Shown here one piece after another: positions 36,602 through 44,783 of a DNA stretch of 64,000 bases. Numbering within the stretch: position 1 is the stretch's first letter; the number at the start of each line of letters is the position of its first letter. Below the pieces are notes generated by a model, which saw nothing but the letters and a program-made list of their open reading frames with translations, had not been told where the DNA came from and ran no database searches. The position numbers and the translations under genes were made by a program. Source of the DNA: Streptomyces sp. NBC_00285 (lineage in GTDB: Bacteria; Actinomycetota; Actinomycetes; Streptomycetales; Streptomycetaceae); the NCBI RefSeq assembly GCF_036174265.1, contig NZ_CP108055.1, forward strand, positions 3,038,001-3,102,000, written 5' to 3'.

Positions 36602-37519
36602 ATGCGGAGTCGTTTCCGGAGCGACCGGCGGCTGACCGTGCGGATGACGGTCACGATGTTCCTGCTCGGACTGCTGTACGTGGCGTTCTTCGCCGCGTTG
36701 ATCGTGTTGTTGAAATCCTGGCTGCTGGTCGTGGGCCTGATCGCCGTGATGTTCGTGGCGCAGTTCTGGTTCTCCGACAAGATCGCGATGTTCGCGATGC
36801 GCGGACGGGTCGTGGAGCGGGAGGAGTATCCCGAACTGCACGCCGTGGTCGACCGGTTGTGTGCCATCGCCGACATGCCCAAGCCGGTGATCGCGGTGTC
36901 CACGATGGACATGCCCAACGCGTTCGCCACCGGGCGCAACCCCGACAACGCCGTGGTGTGCGTGACGACCGGGCTGCTCAGGCGGCTGGATCCGGCCGAG
37001 CTGGAGGGCGTCCTTGCGCACGAGCTGTCGCACGTGGCGCACAAGGACGTCGCCGTGATCACCATCGCGTCCTTCCTCGGGGTGATCGCCGGCCTGATCG
37101 TCCGGTTCGCCTTCTACAGCCAGGTGTTCGGCGGGCGAAAGGACCAGAACACTGCCGTGATCTTCGCGGCCGTGATGGGTGTGTCGGCGGCCGTGTACGC
37201 GCTCAGCTTCCTGCTGATCAGGGCGCTGTCGCGGTACCGGGAGCTGGCGGCGGACCGGGCCGCGGCCCACCTCACCGGCCGGCCCTCGGCGCTGGCGTCC
37301 GCACTCACCAAGGTCTCCGGCGAGCTGGCCCGGATCCCCACCAAGGACCTGCGCACGGCCCAGGCCTTCAACGCCTTCTACTTCACCCCGGCCACCGGCA
37401 AGGAGCCCGGTATCGAGCGGTACTTCTCGACGCACCCGTCCCTGGAACAGCGGCTCGATCAACTGGGGCGGATCTCCGCCGAGTTGGGTGAGGCCGCGGA
37501 GCCCGGGAAGGCGGGCTGA
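36602..37519 (+). CDS. htpX: M48-family membrane metalloprotease HtpX
   Basis: The 305-residue protein has hydrophobic segments at about residues 15-57 and 150-215, and the zinc site HELSH (His140, Glu141, His144) in GVLAHELSHVAHKD, with a downstream ELAADRAAA that supplies the third ligand. HtpX degrades damaged membrane proteins under envelope stress. ATG 36602 gives MRSRFRSDRRLTVRM, the family start as I recall it; a GTG 24 nt upstream with AAGGTGGG before it is a possible alternative. It stands 2 bp before the pspAB gene. Confidence 0.92.
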   Translation: MRSRFRSDRRLTVRMTVTMFLLGLLYVAFFAALIVLLKSWLLVVGLIAVMFVAQFWFSDKIAMFAMRGRVVEREEYPELHAVVDRLCAIADMPKPVIAVSTMDMPNAFATGRNPDNAVVCVTTGLLRRLDPAELEGVLAHELSHVAHKDVAVITIASFLGVIAGLIVRFAFYSQVFGGRKDQNTAVIFAAVMGVSAAVYALSFLLIRALSRYRELAADRAAAHLTGRPSALASALTKVSGELARIPTKDLRTAQAFNAFYFTPATGKEPGIERYFSTHPSLEQRLDQLGRISAELGEAAEPGKAG

Positions 37520-37521
37520 GG

Positions 37522-38106
37522 ATGGGGCTGCTGGACATCCTGCTCGGGCGCACAAAGCCTGTCGCGCCCGATCTCGACCAGCTCTTCGCGCTGCCGTCGG
37601 CGGCCGTGACGCTGGAGGCGGCGGTCTCCCTCACGCCGACCGGACGCGGAGCGGTGTGCTTCGCGACGGTCGAGGGGGCCGCCTTCGAGCAGACGCACCG
37701 GGAGGTCCAGGCCCTGCTCGACGCGGACGCCGACCGCGACGGCCCGCCGGTGGAGCTGCGGCGGGACGACTTCGGCTACTCCTGGCTGGTCTCCGAGCGC
37801 ACCCCGGACCAGTTGCCGCAACTCGTCAACGACCTGCACGCGGTGAACAGTTCGATGGAGGTCAACGGCTTCGGGCCGCAACTGCTGTGCTCGCTCGCCG
37901 GGTTCCACGACACCGAGGGCCGGTCGCTCGCGCTCGTCTACCTCTACAAGCGCGGCACGTTCTTCCCCTTCGCCCCGCTGCCCGGTGACGGGCAGCGCCG
38001 CGACAACCCGCTGGAGCTGCGGGTGAAGGCCGCGCTCACGAACGACCTGCGGATCGAGCAGGACCTGAACCGCTGGTTCCCGGTGTGGGGCGCGCCCGGC
38101 CTCTGA
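37522..38106 (+). CDS. pspAB: PspA-associated protein PspAB
   Basis: The 194-residue cytosolic protein begins MGLLDILLGRTKPVAPDLDQLFALPSAA and matches the PspAB family of actinobacteria. Other family stretches are DDFGYSWLVSERTPDQLPQLVNDLHAVN, LVYLYKRGTFFPFAP and the C-terminal LRIEQDLNRWFPVWGAPGL. PspAB is linked by genome context to the PspA membrane-stress system. It starts 2 bp after htpX, so the two are translationally coupled. It is a soluble accessory protein of unknown biochemistry. Confidence 0.88.
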   Translation: MGLLDILLGRTKPVAPDLDQLFALPSAAVTLEAAVSLTPTGRGAVCFATVEGAAFEQTHREVQALLDADADRDGPPVELRRDDFGYSWLVSERTPDQLPQLVNDLHAVNSSMEVNGFGPQLLCSLAGFHDTEGRSLALVYLYKRGTFFPFAPLPGDGQRRDNPLELRVKAALTNDLRIEQDLNRWFPVWGAPGL

Positions 38107-38110
38107 GCTC

Positions 38111-38413
38111 CTAGCTCTTTCTCTCGCGCGCCTGTCGGCGGGCCTCCATGGGGTGCTCGCGGCGGTAACGGCGTTCCCACCTGGCCTGCTTGTCCCGGCG
38201 GTCGCGGTACGCCCGGTAACTGCCGGGCGTCATGCCCGAGGCTCCCCCGCCCGAGCCGCCCGGCGAGGACGTGGAGGCGCCCCGGCCGACACGGCCGCTG
38301 CGGCCGTACTGCATGTACAGGAAGAGCACGGCTACGGCTACGAGCCACCAGGTGTGGTTCCCGAAGCCCAGGACGACCAGGACGACGGTCCCGGAAATGA
38401 CCATGGTGCCCAT
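38111..38413 (-). CDS. Small membrane protein (100 aa)
   Basis: ATG 38413 has GGAGG 6 nt upstream and marks the start within a much longer open frame. The product has two adjacent hydrophobic segments (MGTMVISGTVVLVVLGFG and HTWWLVAVAVLFLYMQYG), then a Gly/Ser linker and a strongly basic tail (RAYRDRRDKQARWERRYRREH). It could bind nucleic acid or acidic lipid at the membrane. It converges on pspAB with a 4-bp gap. Function unknown. Confidence 0.75.
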   Translation of the reverse strand: MGTMVISGTVVLVVLGFGNHTWWLVAVAVLFLYMQYGRSGRVGRGASTSSPGGSGGGASGMTPGSYRAYRDRRDKQARWERRYRREHPMEARRQARERKS

Positions 38414-38518
38414 GACGGGCCTCCGTGTACGTGGTTGTGGTGTAGAAGAGTAGCGCCGGAGGGGCGGCCTGGCGCCTGCCCTGCGTGAGCTCTTTCCCCG
38501 CACCCTGGAGTCGCCGCC

Positions 38519-40150
38519 ATGCCCGAGTCCTTCACTCAGGAACACGACGGTGAGCGCCTGTACGGCGTCCGGGACGGCGGCGGCGACCGGGCCGCGGCCG
38601 CGACGGTCGTCCTGCTGCACGGAGCCGGGAACGGCAGCGCGGAGCGACTCCTGCCGCTGCTCGACGAGTTCGTGGCGCACGGCTGCAGCGCGCTCGCCTT
38701 CGACTTCTCCGGGCACGGCGAAAGTACCGGTGAGCTGGCGGAGTTGAGTCTGCGCAGGCGGTTCGAGCAGGCGGTCGCCGTGATCGATGCGCATGCTCCG
38801 GCGGACGGTCCGCTGGTGCTGGTCGGGTTCAGCATGAGCGGGCAGACGGTGGCCGACCTCACCCGGCACTACGGCGAGCGGGTCGCGGCGCTCGCCCTGT
38901 GCGCGCCCGCCGTGTACGCGGCCGAGGCCTGGGACGTGCCGTTCGGCCGCGGCGACGGGAGGTTCAGCGAGATCATCCGGCGTCCGGACAGCTGGCGCCG
39001 GGCACCGGCCCTCGATGTGCTGCGGGCCCATCAGGGGCGGGCGGTGCTCGCGGTGCCGGGCACGGACGCGGTGATCCCGCCGGAGGTGACCGAGGCCGTG
39101 CAGGAGGCGCTGGTCTTCCGGTCCCAGTTCAGGCGCCTCGAACTGCCCCACGCGGATCACCGGTTGGGGGCATGGTTGCATGATCACCCGGACGACCGGC
39201 GCGAGTTGGTGACGGCGCTGCTGACCGGCCTCGGCGACCGGGGGTGGACGGCGACCCGGCGGTGGGTGGCCAAGCAGCTTCCCGAAGGCCGGTCGGTCGT
39301 CGACACCGGTTTCCTGTCCGGAGGTTGGAGCTCCCAGATGCGCCGCCTCACCCTCGACGACGACACCGAGCTGGTCCTGCGGTCGTTCGTGAAGCCGTTC
39401 TTCCGCCACCACGCGCCCGGGCTTCTGAACCGCGAGGCATCGGTCCTCGCGCTGCTCGCCGCTCGCGACGGCGTTCCGGCACCCGCGCCGATCGCCGTCG
39501 ACGCCACGGCCGAACACTGCGACCACCCCTCGTTGTTGATGTCCCGGCTGCCGGGCCGCGTGCGGGTCGACGAAGAGGAACTGGAGCGCCGCCTGGACCT
39601 GCTGGCGGCCCAACTCGTCCGGATCCACCGGGTCGTTCCCGAGGAACGGCCGCGCGCCTATCAGGCGTGGACGTCGCCCGAGAAGGTGCGAGGGGTGCGG
39701 GGCCCGCTGTGGGAACGGGCCGTGGACGTCATCCGCCGGGACCCGCCGCCGTACGAAGGGTGCTTCCTGCACCGGGACTTCCACCCCGGGAACGTGCTGT
39801 TCACCGGGTCGGGTTCCGGGCTCGCCGTCAGCGGGGTGGTCGACTGGGTGGAGACCTCGTGGGGACCGGCCGACCTCGACGTCGCCCACTGCTCCACTGC
39901 CCTCGCACTCCTCCACGGCCCCGAACACGGCCTCGGCTTCCGGGAACGGTACGAGGCGCACGGCGGCCGCGGCCTCGCCGACGGGCCGGACCACCTGTAC
40001 TGGAGGCTCCTGGACGCCCTCGCCTACTGCCCCGACGCGGCGAAGCTCGCCGGCCCGTGGCGCGAGCTCGGACGGACCGATCTGACTCCGGGGGTGCTGG
40101 GCGGGCGGCTGGAGGCGTATGTGCGGGGGTTGGTGGAGCGGTACGGGTGA
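38519..40150 (+). CDS. Fusion of alpha/beta-hydrolase and aminoglycoside phosphotransferase-like kinase
   Basis: Residues 1-240 are an alpha/beta-hydrolase: VVLLHGAGNGS (oxyanion loop), LAFDFSGHGES, the nucleophile elbow VGFSMSGQ, and PGTDAVI plus HADHR for the acid and histidine. Residues about 255-543 are an APH/choline-kinase-type domain: LVLRSFVKPF, CFLHRDFHPGNVLF with the catalytic Asp, and VVDWVETSWGPADLD for metal binding. The frame is continuous with high third-position GC throughout the join (GDRGWTATRRW), so it is one gene and not a sequencing artefact that can be seen. No substrate is known. The ATG has GGAG 8 nt upstream. Confidence 0.85.
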   Translation: MPESFTQEHDGERLYGVRDGGGDRAAAATVVLLHGAGNGSAERLLPLLDEFVAHGCSALAFDFSGHGESTGELAELSLRRRFEQAVAVIDAHAPADGPLVLVGFSMSGQTVADLTRHYGERVAALALCAPAVYAAEAWDVPFGRGDGRFSEIIRRPDSWRRAPALDVLRAHQGRAVLAVPGTDAVIPPEVTEAVQEALVFRSQFRRLELPHADHRLGAWLHDHPDDRRELVTALLTGLGDRGWTATRRWVAKQLPEGRSVVDTGFLSGGWSSQMRRLTLDDDTELVLRSFVKPFFRHHAPGLLNREASVLALLAARDGVPAPAPIAVDATAEHCDHPSLLMSRLPGRVRVDEEELERRLDLLAAQLVRIHRVVPEERPRAYQAWTSPEKVRGVRGPLWERAVDVIRRDPPPYEGCFLHRDFHPGNVLFTGSGSGLAVSGVVDWVETSWGPADLDVAHCSTALALLHGPEHGLGFRERYEAHGGRGLADGPDHLYWRLLDALAYCPDAAKLAGPWRELGRTDLTPGVLGGRLEAYVRGLVERYG

Positions 40151-40200
40151 CGGGGGTGGTCCGGGTCGGCGGCGCACGCCGCCCCCGCGCGCACCCGCGC

Positions 40201-41559
40201 CTACTCACCCGGCGCCGCTCCGACGACGCCCGCCGCGATGGCCGCCGTCAAGGCCGCGTGGTCCCTGGTCGTCCGGGTGGCGTAGGTGAGGGCGAAGTCG
40301 GCGATCGCGTGGTCGAAGGTTTCGGCGGTGCCCAGATATCCGGCGATGGCGATCCGGTCGCCGGAACGGGCGTGGGCGCGGGCCAGGGTGGTCCCGCACA
40401 GACGGGCGTAGGCCGTGAGGTCGGCCGGGGGCATGCCGGCCACGTCCGCGGAGCCCTTCATGTCGCGCAGTTGGCGCCAGTAGAACGCGCGGCCCTGGGG
40501 TCCGCTCATCCAGCCCAGGAAGATGTCGTTCGCGGCCTGGAGCAGGCGCTGGCCCGCGACCACACGGCGTCCGGGATGGACGTACGGCCCGTGCGGGAGG
40601 TGTTCTTCCAGTACGGATGCCCGCGCCTCCTTGATCTGGAGGAACAGCGGGTCGTCGGCGTCCCGCCCGGACAGCAGCACGATGAAGCAGCGGGTGCCGA
40701 CGCTGCCGACGCCGACGACCTTGCGGGCCGCGTCGACGAACCGGTAGCGGTCCAAGAGCAGCCGCCGTTCCTCGGAGAGCGTGGAGCGGTAGTCGCTGAA
40801 GAGCTTGCGCAGGCCCGCCGTGTCGAGGGTGCCGGCGGGTTCGAGGAGCGGCGGGTCGCTGATGATGCGGTGGCGGCCGTCGACGGTCTCCGTCAGCTTG
40901 CCGAGGGCCTGAAGGCTGGTGCGGCGCCGGGCCCGGGTGAGGCTGGACGCGACGCGGCGGCGATGGCGGCCGGAGCGTACGAGGGGCAGCAGGCTGTCGG
41001 CGTCGACGGTCTCGTACCAGACCTCCAGCTCGCCCATCCGGGCCAGCTGGCGCATGGACGTGCGGTACGCGGTGGTCGCCTCCCGGGCCGCCCGGTGCGC
41101 CTCGGCCTCGCTGTGCCCGTTCTCCCCGGCGGCCACGACGATGCTCGCGGCCAGTCGTTTGACGTCCCACTCGAAGGGGCCGGGGAACGTCTCGTCGAAG
41201 TCGTTGAGGTCGAAGAGGAGGGAGCGTTCCGGGGAGGCGTAGAGGCCGAAGTTGAGCAGGTGGGCGTCGCCGCAGAGCTGCACGGTGAGGCCGGTGTGGG
41301 GCTGGGCGGCAAGGTCGGCGGCCATCACGGCGGCGGCGCCGCGCAGGAAGGCGAACGGTGAGGCCGACATCCTGCCGTACCGGATCGGCAGCAGTTCCGG
41401 CAGACGGTCACGGCCCTGTCGTTCCAGTACGGCGACGGGGTCCCGGCGGTCCGCGGACGGGATCCAGAGGGCGTGCGCGGAACGGCCGACGCGTTTGCGG
41501 GCGGCACGGCCGCGGTCGGCTCGGGCGGTGGGAGTGCCGGCCGCGCCGGAGGTGTTCAT
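40201..41559 (-). CDS. DUF2252 family protein
   Basis: The 452-residue product is a full-length DUF2252 protein with the kinase-like motifs VQLCGDAHLLNFGLYASPERSLLFDLNDFDETFPGPFEWDVKRLAAS in outline, here GDAHLLNFG and FDLNDFDE, which match the catalytic and metal loops of APH-like kinases. The C-terminal GTTLARAHARSGD and FALTYATRTTRDH are further family segments. The substrate is unknown. ATG 41559 gives MNTSGAAGTPTARADRG. The gene converges on the hydrolase-kinase fusion, which also ends in a kinase-like domain, with a 50-bp gap. Confidence 0.88.
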   Translation of the reverse strand: MNTSGAAGTPTARADRGRAARKRVGRSAHALWIPSADRRDPVAVLERQGRDRLPELLPIRYGRMSASPFAFLRGAAAVMAADLAAQPHTGLTVQLCGDAHLLNFGLYASPERSLLFDLNDFDETFPGPFEWDVKRLAASIVVAAGENGHSEAEAHRAAREATTAYRTSMRQLARMGELEVWYETVDADSLLPLVRSGRHRRRVASSLTRARRRTSLQALGKLTETVDGRHRIISDPPLLEPAGTLDTAGLRKLFSDYRSTLSEERRLLLDRYRFVDAARKVVGVGSVGTRCFIVLLSGRDADDPLFLQIKEARASVLEEHLPHGPYVHPGRRVVAGQRLLQAANDIFLGWMSGPQGRAFYWRQLRDMKGSADVAGMPPADLTAYARLCGTTLARAHARSGDRIAIAGYLGTAETFDHAIADFALTYATRTTRDHAALTAAIAAGVVGAAPGE

Positions 41560-41761
41560 GCGCCCTGCCTCTGCGTCACGCCCGCCTCCAGGTTCCCGGT
41601 GCCTGCACCTCCTGATCGCAGTGAAGAGCCGGAGCGGGGAGGTACGCATGCCGGGTACGGCGATCGGGTGACTGTGTGTCCCGCCGGGACGCGGCAGCTC
41701 GTCTGTGGTCCGCGGCCCCTGAAGGGGGTCGTTGTCAGTGGCCTGGGTCAGGATGGGCCCC

Positions 41762-42961
41762 ATGGTCTTGGGTGACGGGGTGCGGTACATCGGGGTGGCC
41801 GAGCGGCGGGGGCGGCTGGGGCTGCGGCAGCAGCTCGCCGGCGGGGCTCGCGTGGGGAGTCCGGAGGAGGTGGCCGCCGCTCTGGTCGCCCTGCACGGGT
41901 CCGATCCGGCGACCGTGTATCTGGCGGTCGGCGCGCGGCTCACGGATTCCGCCGGGACCGTCGCCGAGACCGAGCGGGCGCTGTACGAGGACCGGTCGCT
42001 GGTGCGGATGCACGGCATGCGGCACACGGTGTTCGCGTTCCCCGCCGAGCTGACCGCGGTAGTGCACGCCTCCACCGGACTCACGGTGGCCGCCCGCGAA
42101 CGGGCCAAGCTCCTCAAGGACATGGCGAAGGCGGGTGCCCCGGACGCGACCTGGCTGAAGGAGGTCGAGGAGTCGGCGCTGGCCGCGCTCGCCCGGCGCG
42201 GGCAGGCGACGGCCTCGGAGCTCGGCGTGGAGGAGCCGCGGCTGCGGGAGCAGTTCGTGTACGCGGCCGGGAAGAGCTACGAGGGCGTCCACAGTGTCTC
42301 GACCCGGCTGCTGAAGGTGCTCGGCGTGGAGGGCAAGGTGGTCCGCGGCCGCCCCCTCGGCTCCTGGACCTCCACGCAGTTCCGCTGGGCGGTGGCACCG
42401 CCGCATCCCGAACTGGACGTGGCCGAGGCGCAGGCCGGGTTGCTGCGGCGCTGGCTCAGCGTGTGCGGTCCCGCCACGGAGGCCGACCTGCAGTGGTGGA
42501 CGGGCTGGAAGGTGACCGACGTCCGCCGTGCCCTCACGGCGATCCGCGCGGTGACGGTGTCCGTCGACGAGGGCCCTGCCTATGTCGTCGACGGCGACGC
42601 GGACCCGGTCGCGGGCCCCGCCGAACCCTGGGCGGCGCTGCTGCCCGGCCTCGACCCGACGGCGATGGGCTGGCAGCAGCGGGACTGGTATCTGGCCCCG
42701 TCCTTGCGGCCCGCACTGTTCGACGGGAGCGGCAACGTGGGTCCGACGGTGTGGTGGAACGGGCGGGTGGTGGGAGGTTGGGGTCAGCGTCCCGACGGGG
42801 AGATCGTCTGGCGCCTGCTGGCCCCGGAGGGAATCGGGCGTGAGGAGAGAGAGGCGATCGCCGCGCAGGCGGACCGGCTGCGCGGGTGGGTCGGTTCGAC
42901 CCGGGTGACACCGCGCTTCCGGAACCCGCTGGAGAGGGAACTGGCCGAGTCCGGCGGCTGA
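41762..42961 (+). CDS. Winged helix DNA-binding domain protein (HTH_42, AlkZ-related)
   Basis: The 399-residue protein matches the HTH_42 superfamily, which includes the interstrand-crosslink glycosylase AlkZ. Visible parts are VAALVALHGSDPATVYLAVGARL near the start, MHGMRHTVFAFP, RRWLSVCGPATEADLQWWTGWKVTDVRRAL and the C-terminal VWWNGRVVGGWGQRPDGEIV. In AlkZ a Gln-x-Asp motif in the first of these is catalytic; here the glutamine is replaced (H-G-S-D), so glycosylase activity is doubtful. ATG 41762 follows CAGGAT by 7 nt, a leaderless pattern. Earlier in-frame ATGs at 41732 and 41753 are less likely. Confidence 0.85.
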   Translation: MVLGDGVRYIGVAERRGRLGLRQQLAGGARVGSPEEVAAALVALHGSDPATVYLAVGARLTDSAGTVAETERALYEDRSLVRMHGMRHTVFAFPAELTAVVHASTGLTVAARERAKLLKDMAKAGAPDATWLKEVEESALAALARRGQATASELGVEEPRLREQFVYAAGKSYEGVHSVSTRLLKVLGVEGKVVRGRPLGSWTSTQFRWAVAPPHPELDVAEAQAGLLRRWLSVCGPATEADLQWWTGWKVTDVRRALTAIRAVTVSVDEGPAYVVDGDADPVAGPAEPWAALLPGLDPTAMGWQQRDWYLAPSLRPALFDGSGNVGPTVWWNGRVVGGWGQRPDGEIVWRLLAPEGIGREEREAIAAQADRLRGWVGSTRVTPRFRNPLERELAESGG

Positions 42962-42970
42962 CCGCAACAG

Positions 42971-42996
42971 CGGGCGCCCCGTCACAGGGGCGCCCG
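42971..42996. terminator. Terminator hairpin between converging genes
   Basis: CGGGCGCCCC (42971-42980) pairs with GGGGCGCCCG (42987-42996) over a 6-nt loop, 9 bases after the stop of the winged-helix gene. Confidence 0.85.
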
Positions 42997-43005
42997 GCGT
43001 CACGG

Positions 43006-43320
43006 CTACCGCGCGTACCGCATCAGGGCCCGCACCATGTGGCACGTCGTGTCCGACGGCGGGTGGACGCCGATCATCTCGGCGGTGTCCCGGATCGTCT
43101 CGTTGCGGGCCTGGTTCGGCATGAGGACGCCGCAGTCGAGCAGGGCGATCGCGAGTCGCATCGCCTTGAGGCGGCGGTTGTGGGTGACGTACCACTCGCG
43201 GGGGCGGCCCGGCGGCAACGGGCGCTTCTCCACAGGCGTGTACGGAAGGTCGAGCAGCACGGGGTGCTTCGCGGTGGACTGGGTCGGCAACGGCTTCTGC
43301 TTCAGTGCGGCAGCGGGCAC
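43006..43320 (-). CDS. Conserved hypothetical protein (104 aa)
   Basis: AGGAGG (CCTCCT at 43327-43332) touches the upstream ATG at 43326 but lies exactly 6 nt before GTG 43320. GTG 43320 is therefore the likely start, giving VPAAALKQKPLPTQ. The body reads REWYVTHNRRLKAMRLAIALLDCGVLMPNQARNETIRDTAEMIGVHPPSDTTCHMVRALM, a helical soluble fold with no recognised motif. Proteins of this kind are common in streptomycetes. Function unknown. Confidence 0.75.
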   Translation of the reverse strand: MPAAALKQKPLPTQSTAKHPVLLDLPYTPVEKRPLPPGRPREWYVTHNRRLKAMRLAIALLDCGVLMPNQARNETIRDTAEMIGVHPPSDTTCHMVRALMRYAR

Positions 43321-43483
43321 AGGCATCCTCCTGTCGCGGTAAGGGCGGCCCCCGGGGCTCCGGCGACACCCTCGAACACTGCTTCTATTCTACCTCTCGG
43401 CACTGACAAAAGCCCCTGGCCACAAGGCTGTCGGGGGTGCTGTGACGCAGGTGGAGGACGGGTTTTCGCGTACCGTTGGCGGC

Positions 43484-43846
43484 ATGGAGATCTGGATCAA
43501 TCCGGCCTGTTCGAAGTGCCGCAGCGCGATCGGAGTGCTCGACGCGGAGGGCGCCGAGTACACCGTCCGCCGCTATCTGGAGGACGTCCCGAGCGAGGAC
43601 GAGATCCGCGAGGTGCTCGGCCGGCTCGGCCTCGAACCGTGGGACATCACCCGCACCCAGGAGGCCGCCGCCAAGGAACTCGGGCTCAAGGAGTGGGCCC
43701 GGGAGAGCAGTTCACGCGACCGCTGGATCAAGGCACTCGCCGCGCACCCCAAGCTCATCCAGCGCCCGATCATCACCGCGGAGGACGGCTCTGCCCTGGT
43801 CGCCCGCACCGACGACGCCGTACGGGACGCCCTGGCCAGGAAATGA
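43484..43846 (+). CDS. ArsC/Spx-family thioredoxin-fold protein
   Basis: The 120-residue protein begins MEIWINPACSKCRSAIGVLDAEGAEYTVRRYLED and has a CxxC (Cys9, Cys12) in the ArsC/Spx position. The closing LIQRPIITAEDGSALVARTDDAV is the usual C-terminal strand of the family. It may act as an arsenate reductase-like or unknown glutaredoxin-linked enzyme; the arsenate-binding arginines are not all identifiable. ATG 43484 is supported by TACCGT 7 nt upstream (43471-43476), so it is probably leaderless. The longer frame from 43442 is less likely. Confidence 0.88.
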   Translation: MEIWINPACSKCRSAIGVLDAEGAEYTVRRYLEDVPSEDEIREVLGRLGLEPWDITRTQEAAAKELGLKEWARESSSRDRWIKALAAHPKLIQRPIITAEDGSALVARTDDAVRDALARK

Positions 43847-43953
43847 CGGGATGTGACGCAGGTTACGTCGCACGTCTCCCGTGACGGCTGAGCAACCTCG
43901 TTCGGTATTTCGTACATGGCGGCGTACGCTCCCCTACCTCGCAGGAGGCGCGG

Positions 43954-44622
43954 ATGTCGCGCAGGAGAACACTCGGTACGAAGAAGAAGGTCGCGCTGCT
44001 GGTGAGCGCGGCGGCGGTGGCGGGCGGTGGGGCCTTCGTCCTGGCCGGCACCTCCAACGCCGCGCAGAGTCCGCAGACGGCGGCGGAGTCCACCGTCTGC
44101 CAGGGGCTCGCCACCGCGCTCGGCAACAACCAGCGGTTCATCGAGGGCCAACGGGCCGCTCCCGACGCGCAGTCGGCGGCCCGGATCGCCAACCGGGAAG
44201 CGGTGATCGCGCAGATCGAGGTCCAGCAGAAGGCGTCCACCTGTGTGGTCGGGGAGTCGGCTCAGGACTCCCAGGCCGCACAGCAACAGCCTTCGCAGAC
44301 CGCCTCCGCGTCGGCACCCGCCGCTCAGGCCCCTCCCGCGTCCCAGGCCCCCTCGACGGGGAACGCCGGTTCGGGGCAGCAGGTCTGCAACGGCTCGACG
44401 GTCACGCTGTCCGGGGAGGCCGGTGCGCCCGCCGCGTCCAGCAACCAGTTCCCGGCCGGTACGAAACTGAAGGTCACCAACCTGGACAACAACAAGTCCA
44501 CGACGGTGGAGGTCACTTCGGTCTCCGGCAGCTGTGCCCTGCTCAACAACGCGGCCTTCGAAGAGGTGCGGGAGCCGGGCAAGTTCCTCATCCGCCGGGC
44601 CGTGATCGAGAAGGTGGGGTGA
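43954..44622 (+). CDS. Secreted protein with Gln/Pro linker and beta-barrel-like C-terminus (222 aa)
   Basis: The ATG follows GGAGG. Residues 1-37 form a signal peptide (MSRRRTLGTKKKVALLVSAAAVAGGG, cleavage after SNAA). A helical part with one cysteine pair follows, then a Gln/Ala/Pro/Ser linker and a C-terminal domain (GTKLKVTNLDNNKSTTVEVTS, GSCALLNNAAFEEV) resembling a double-psi beta-barrel of the RlpA/expansin kind. That resemblance is my reading of spacing, not a firm match. The function is unknown. It is followed by a strong terminator. Confidence 0.8.
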   Translation: MSRRRTLGTKKKVALLVSAAAVAGGGAFVLAGTSNAAQSPQTAAESTVCQGLATALGNNQRFIEGQRAAPDAQSAARIANREAVIAQIEVQQKASTCVVGESAQDSQAAQQQPSQTASASAPAAQAPPASQAPSTGNAGSGQQVCNGSTVTLSGEAGAPAASSNQFPAGTKLKVTNLDNNKSTTVEVTSVSGSCALLNNAAFEEVREPGKFLIRRAVIEKVG

Positions 44623-44645
44623 CACCGGCCACGCCCGGTGAGTGA

Positions 44646-44681
44646 CGGTCCTGCTGTTCGCGGCCACGAACAGCAGGACCG
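44646..44681 (+). terminator. Terminator of the secreted-protein gene
   Basis: CGGTCCTGCTGTTCG (44646-44660) pairs with CGAACAGCAGGACCG (44667-44681), a perfect 15-bp stem with a 6-nt loop, 24 bases after the stop. Confidence 0.9.
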
Positions 44682-44707
44682 CCGTTTCCACGAAGGGTGA
44701 CCAGCGC

Positions 44708-44775
44708 CGCCCCCACCCCCCAGGGGCGCGGGGAACTGCGCGACCAGCCCCCACCGGCCCGCAGCCACCCGACGC
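44708..44775 (-). repeat. Dispersed Streptomyces GC-rich repeat, inverted copy
   Basis: The core GGGGCGCGGGGAACTGCG (44723-44740) is the reverse complement of the core at 11606-11623, and the flanks (GCGACCAGC, GGCCCGCAGCC) also match in inverted order. It lies between the terminator and the 3' end of the epimerase gene. Confidence 0.8.
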
Positions 44776-44783
44776 GCAACGCC

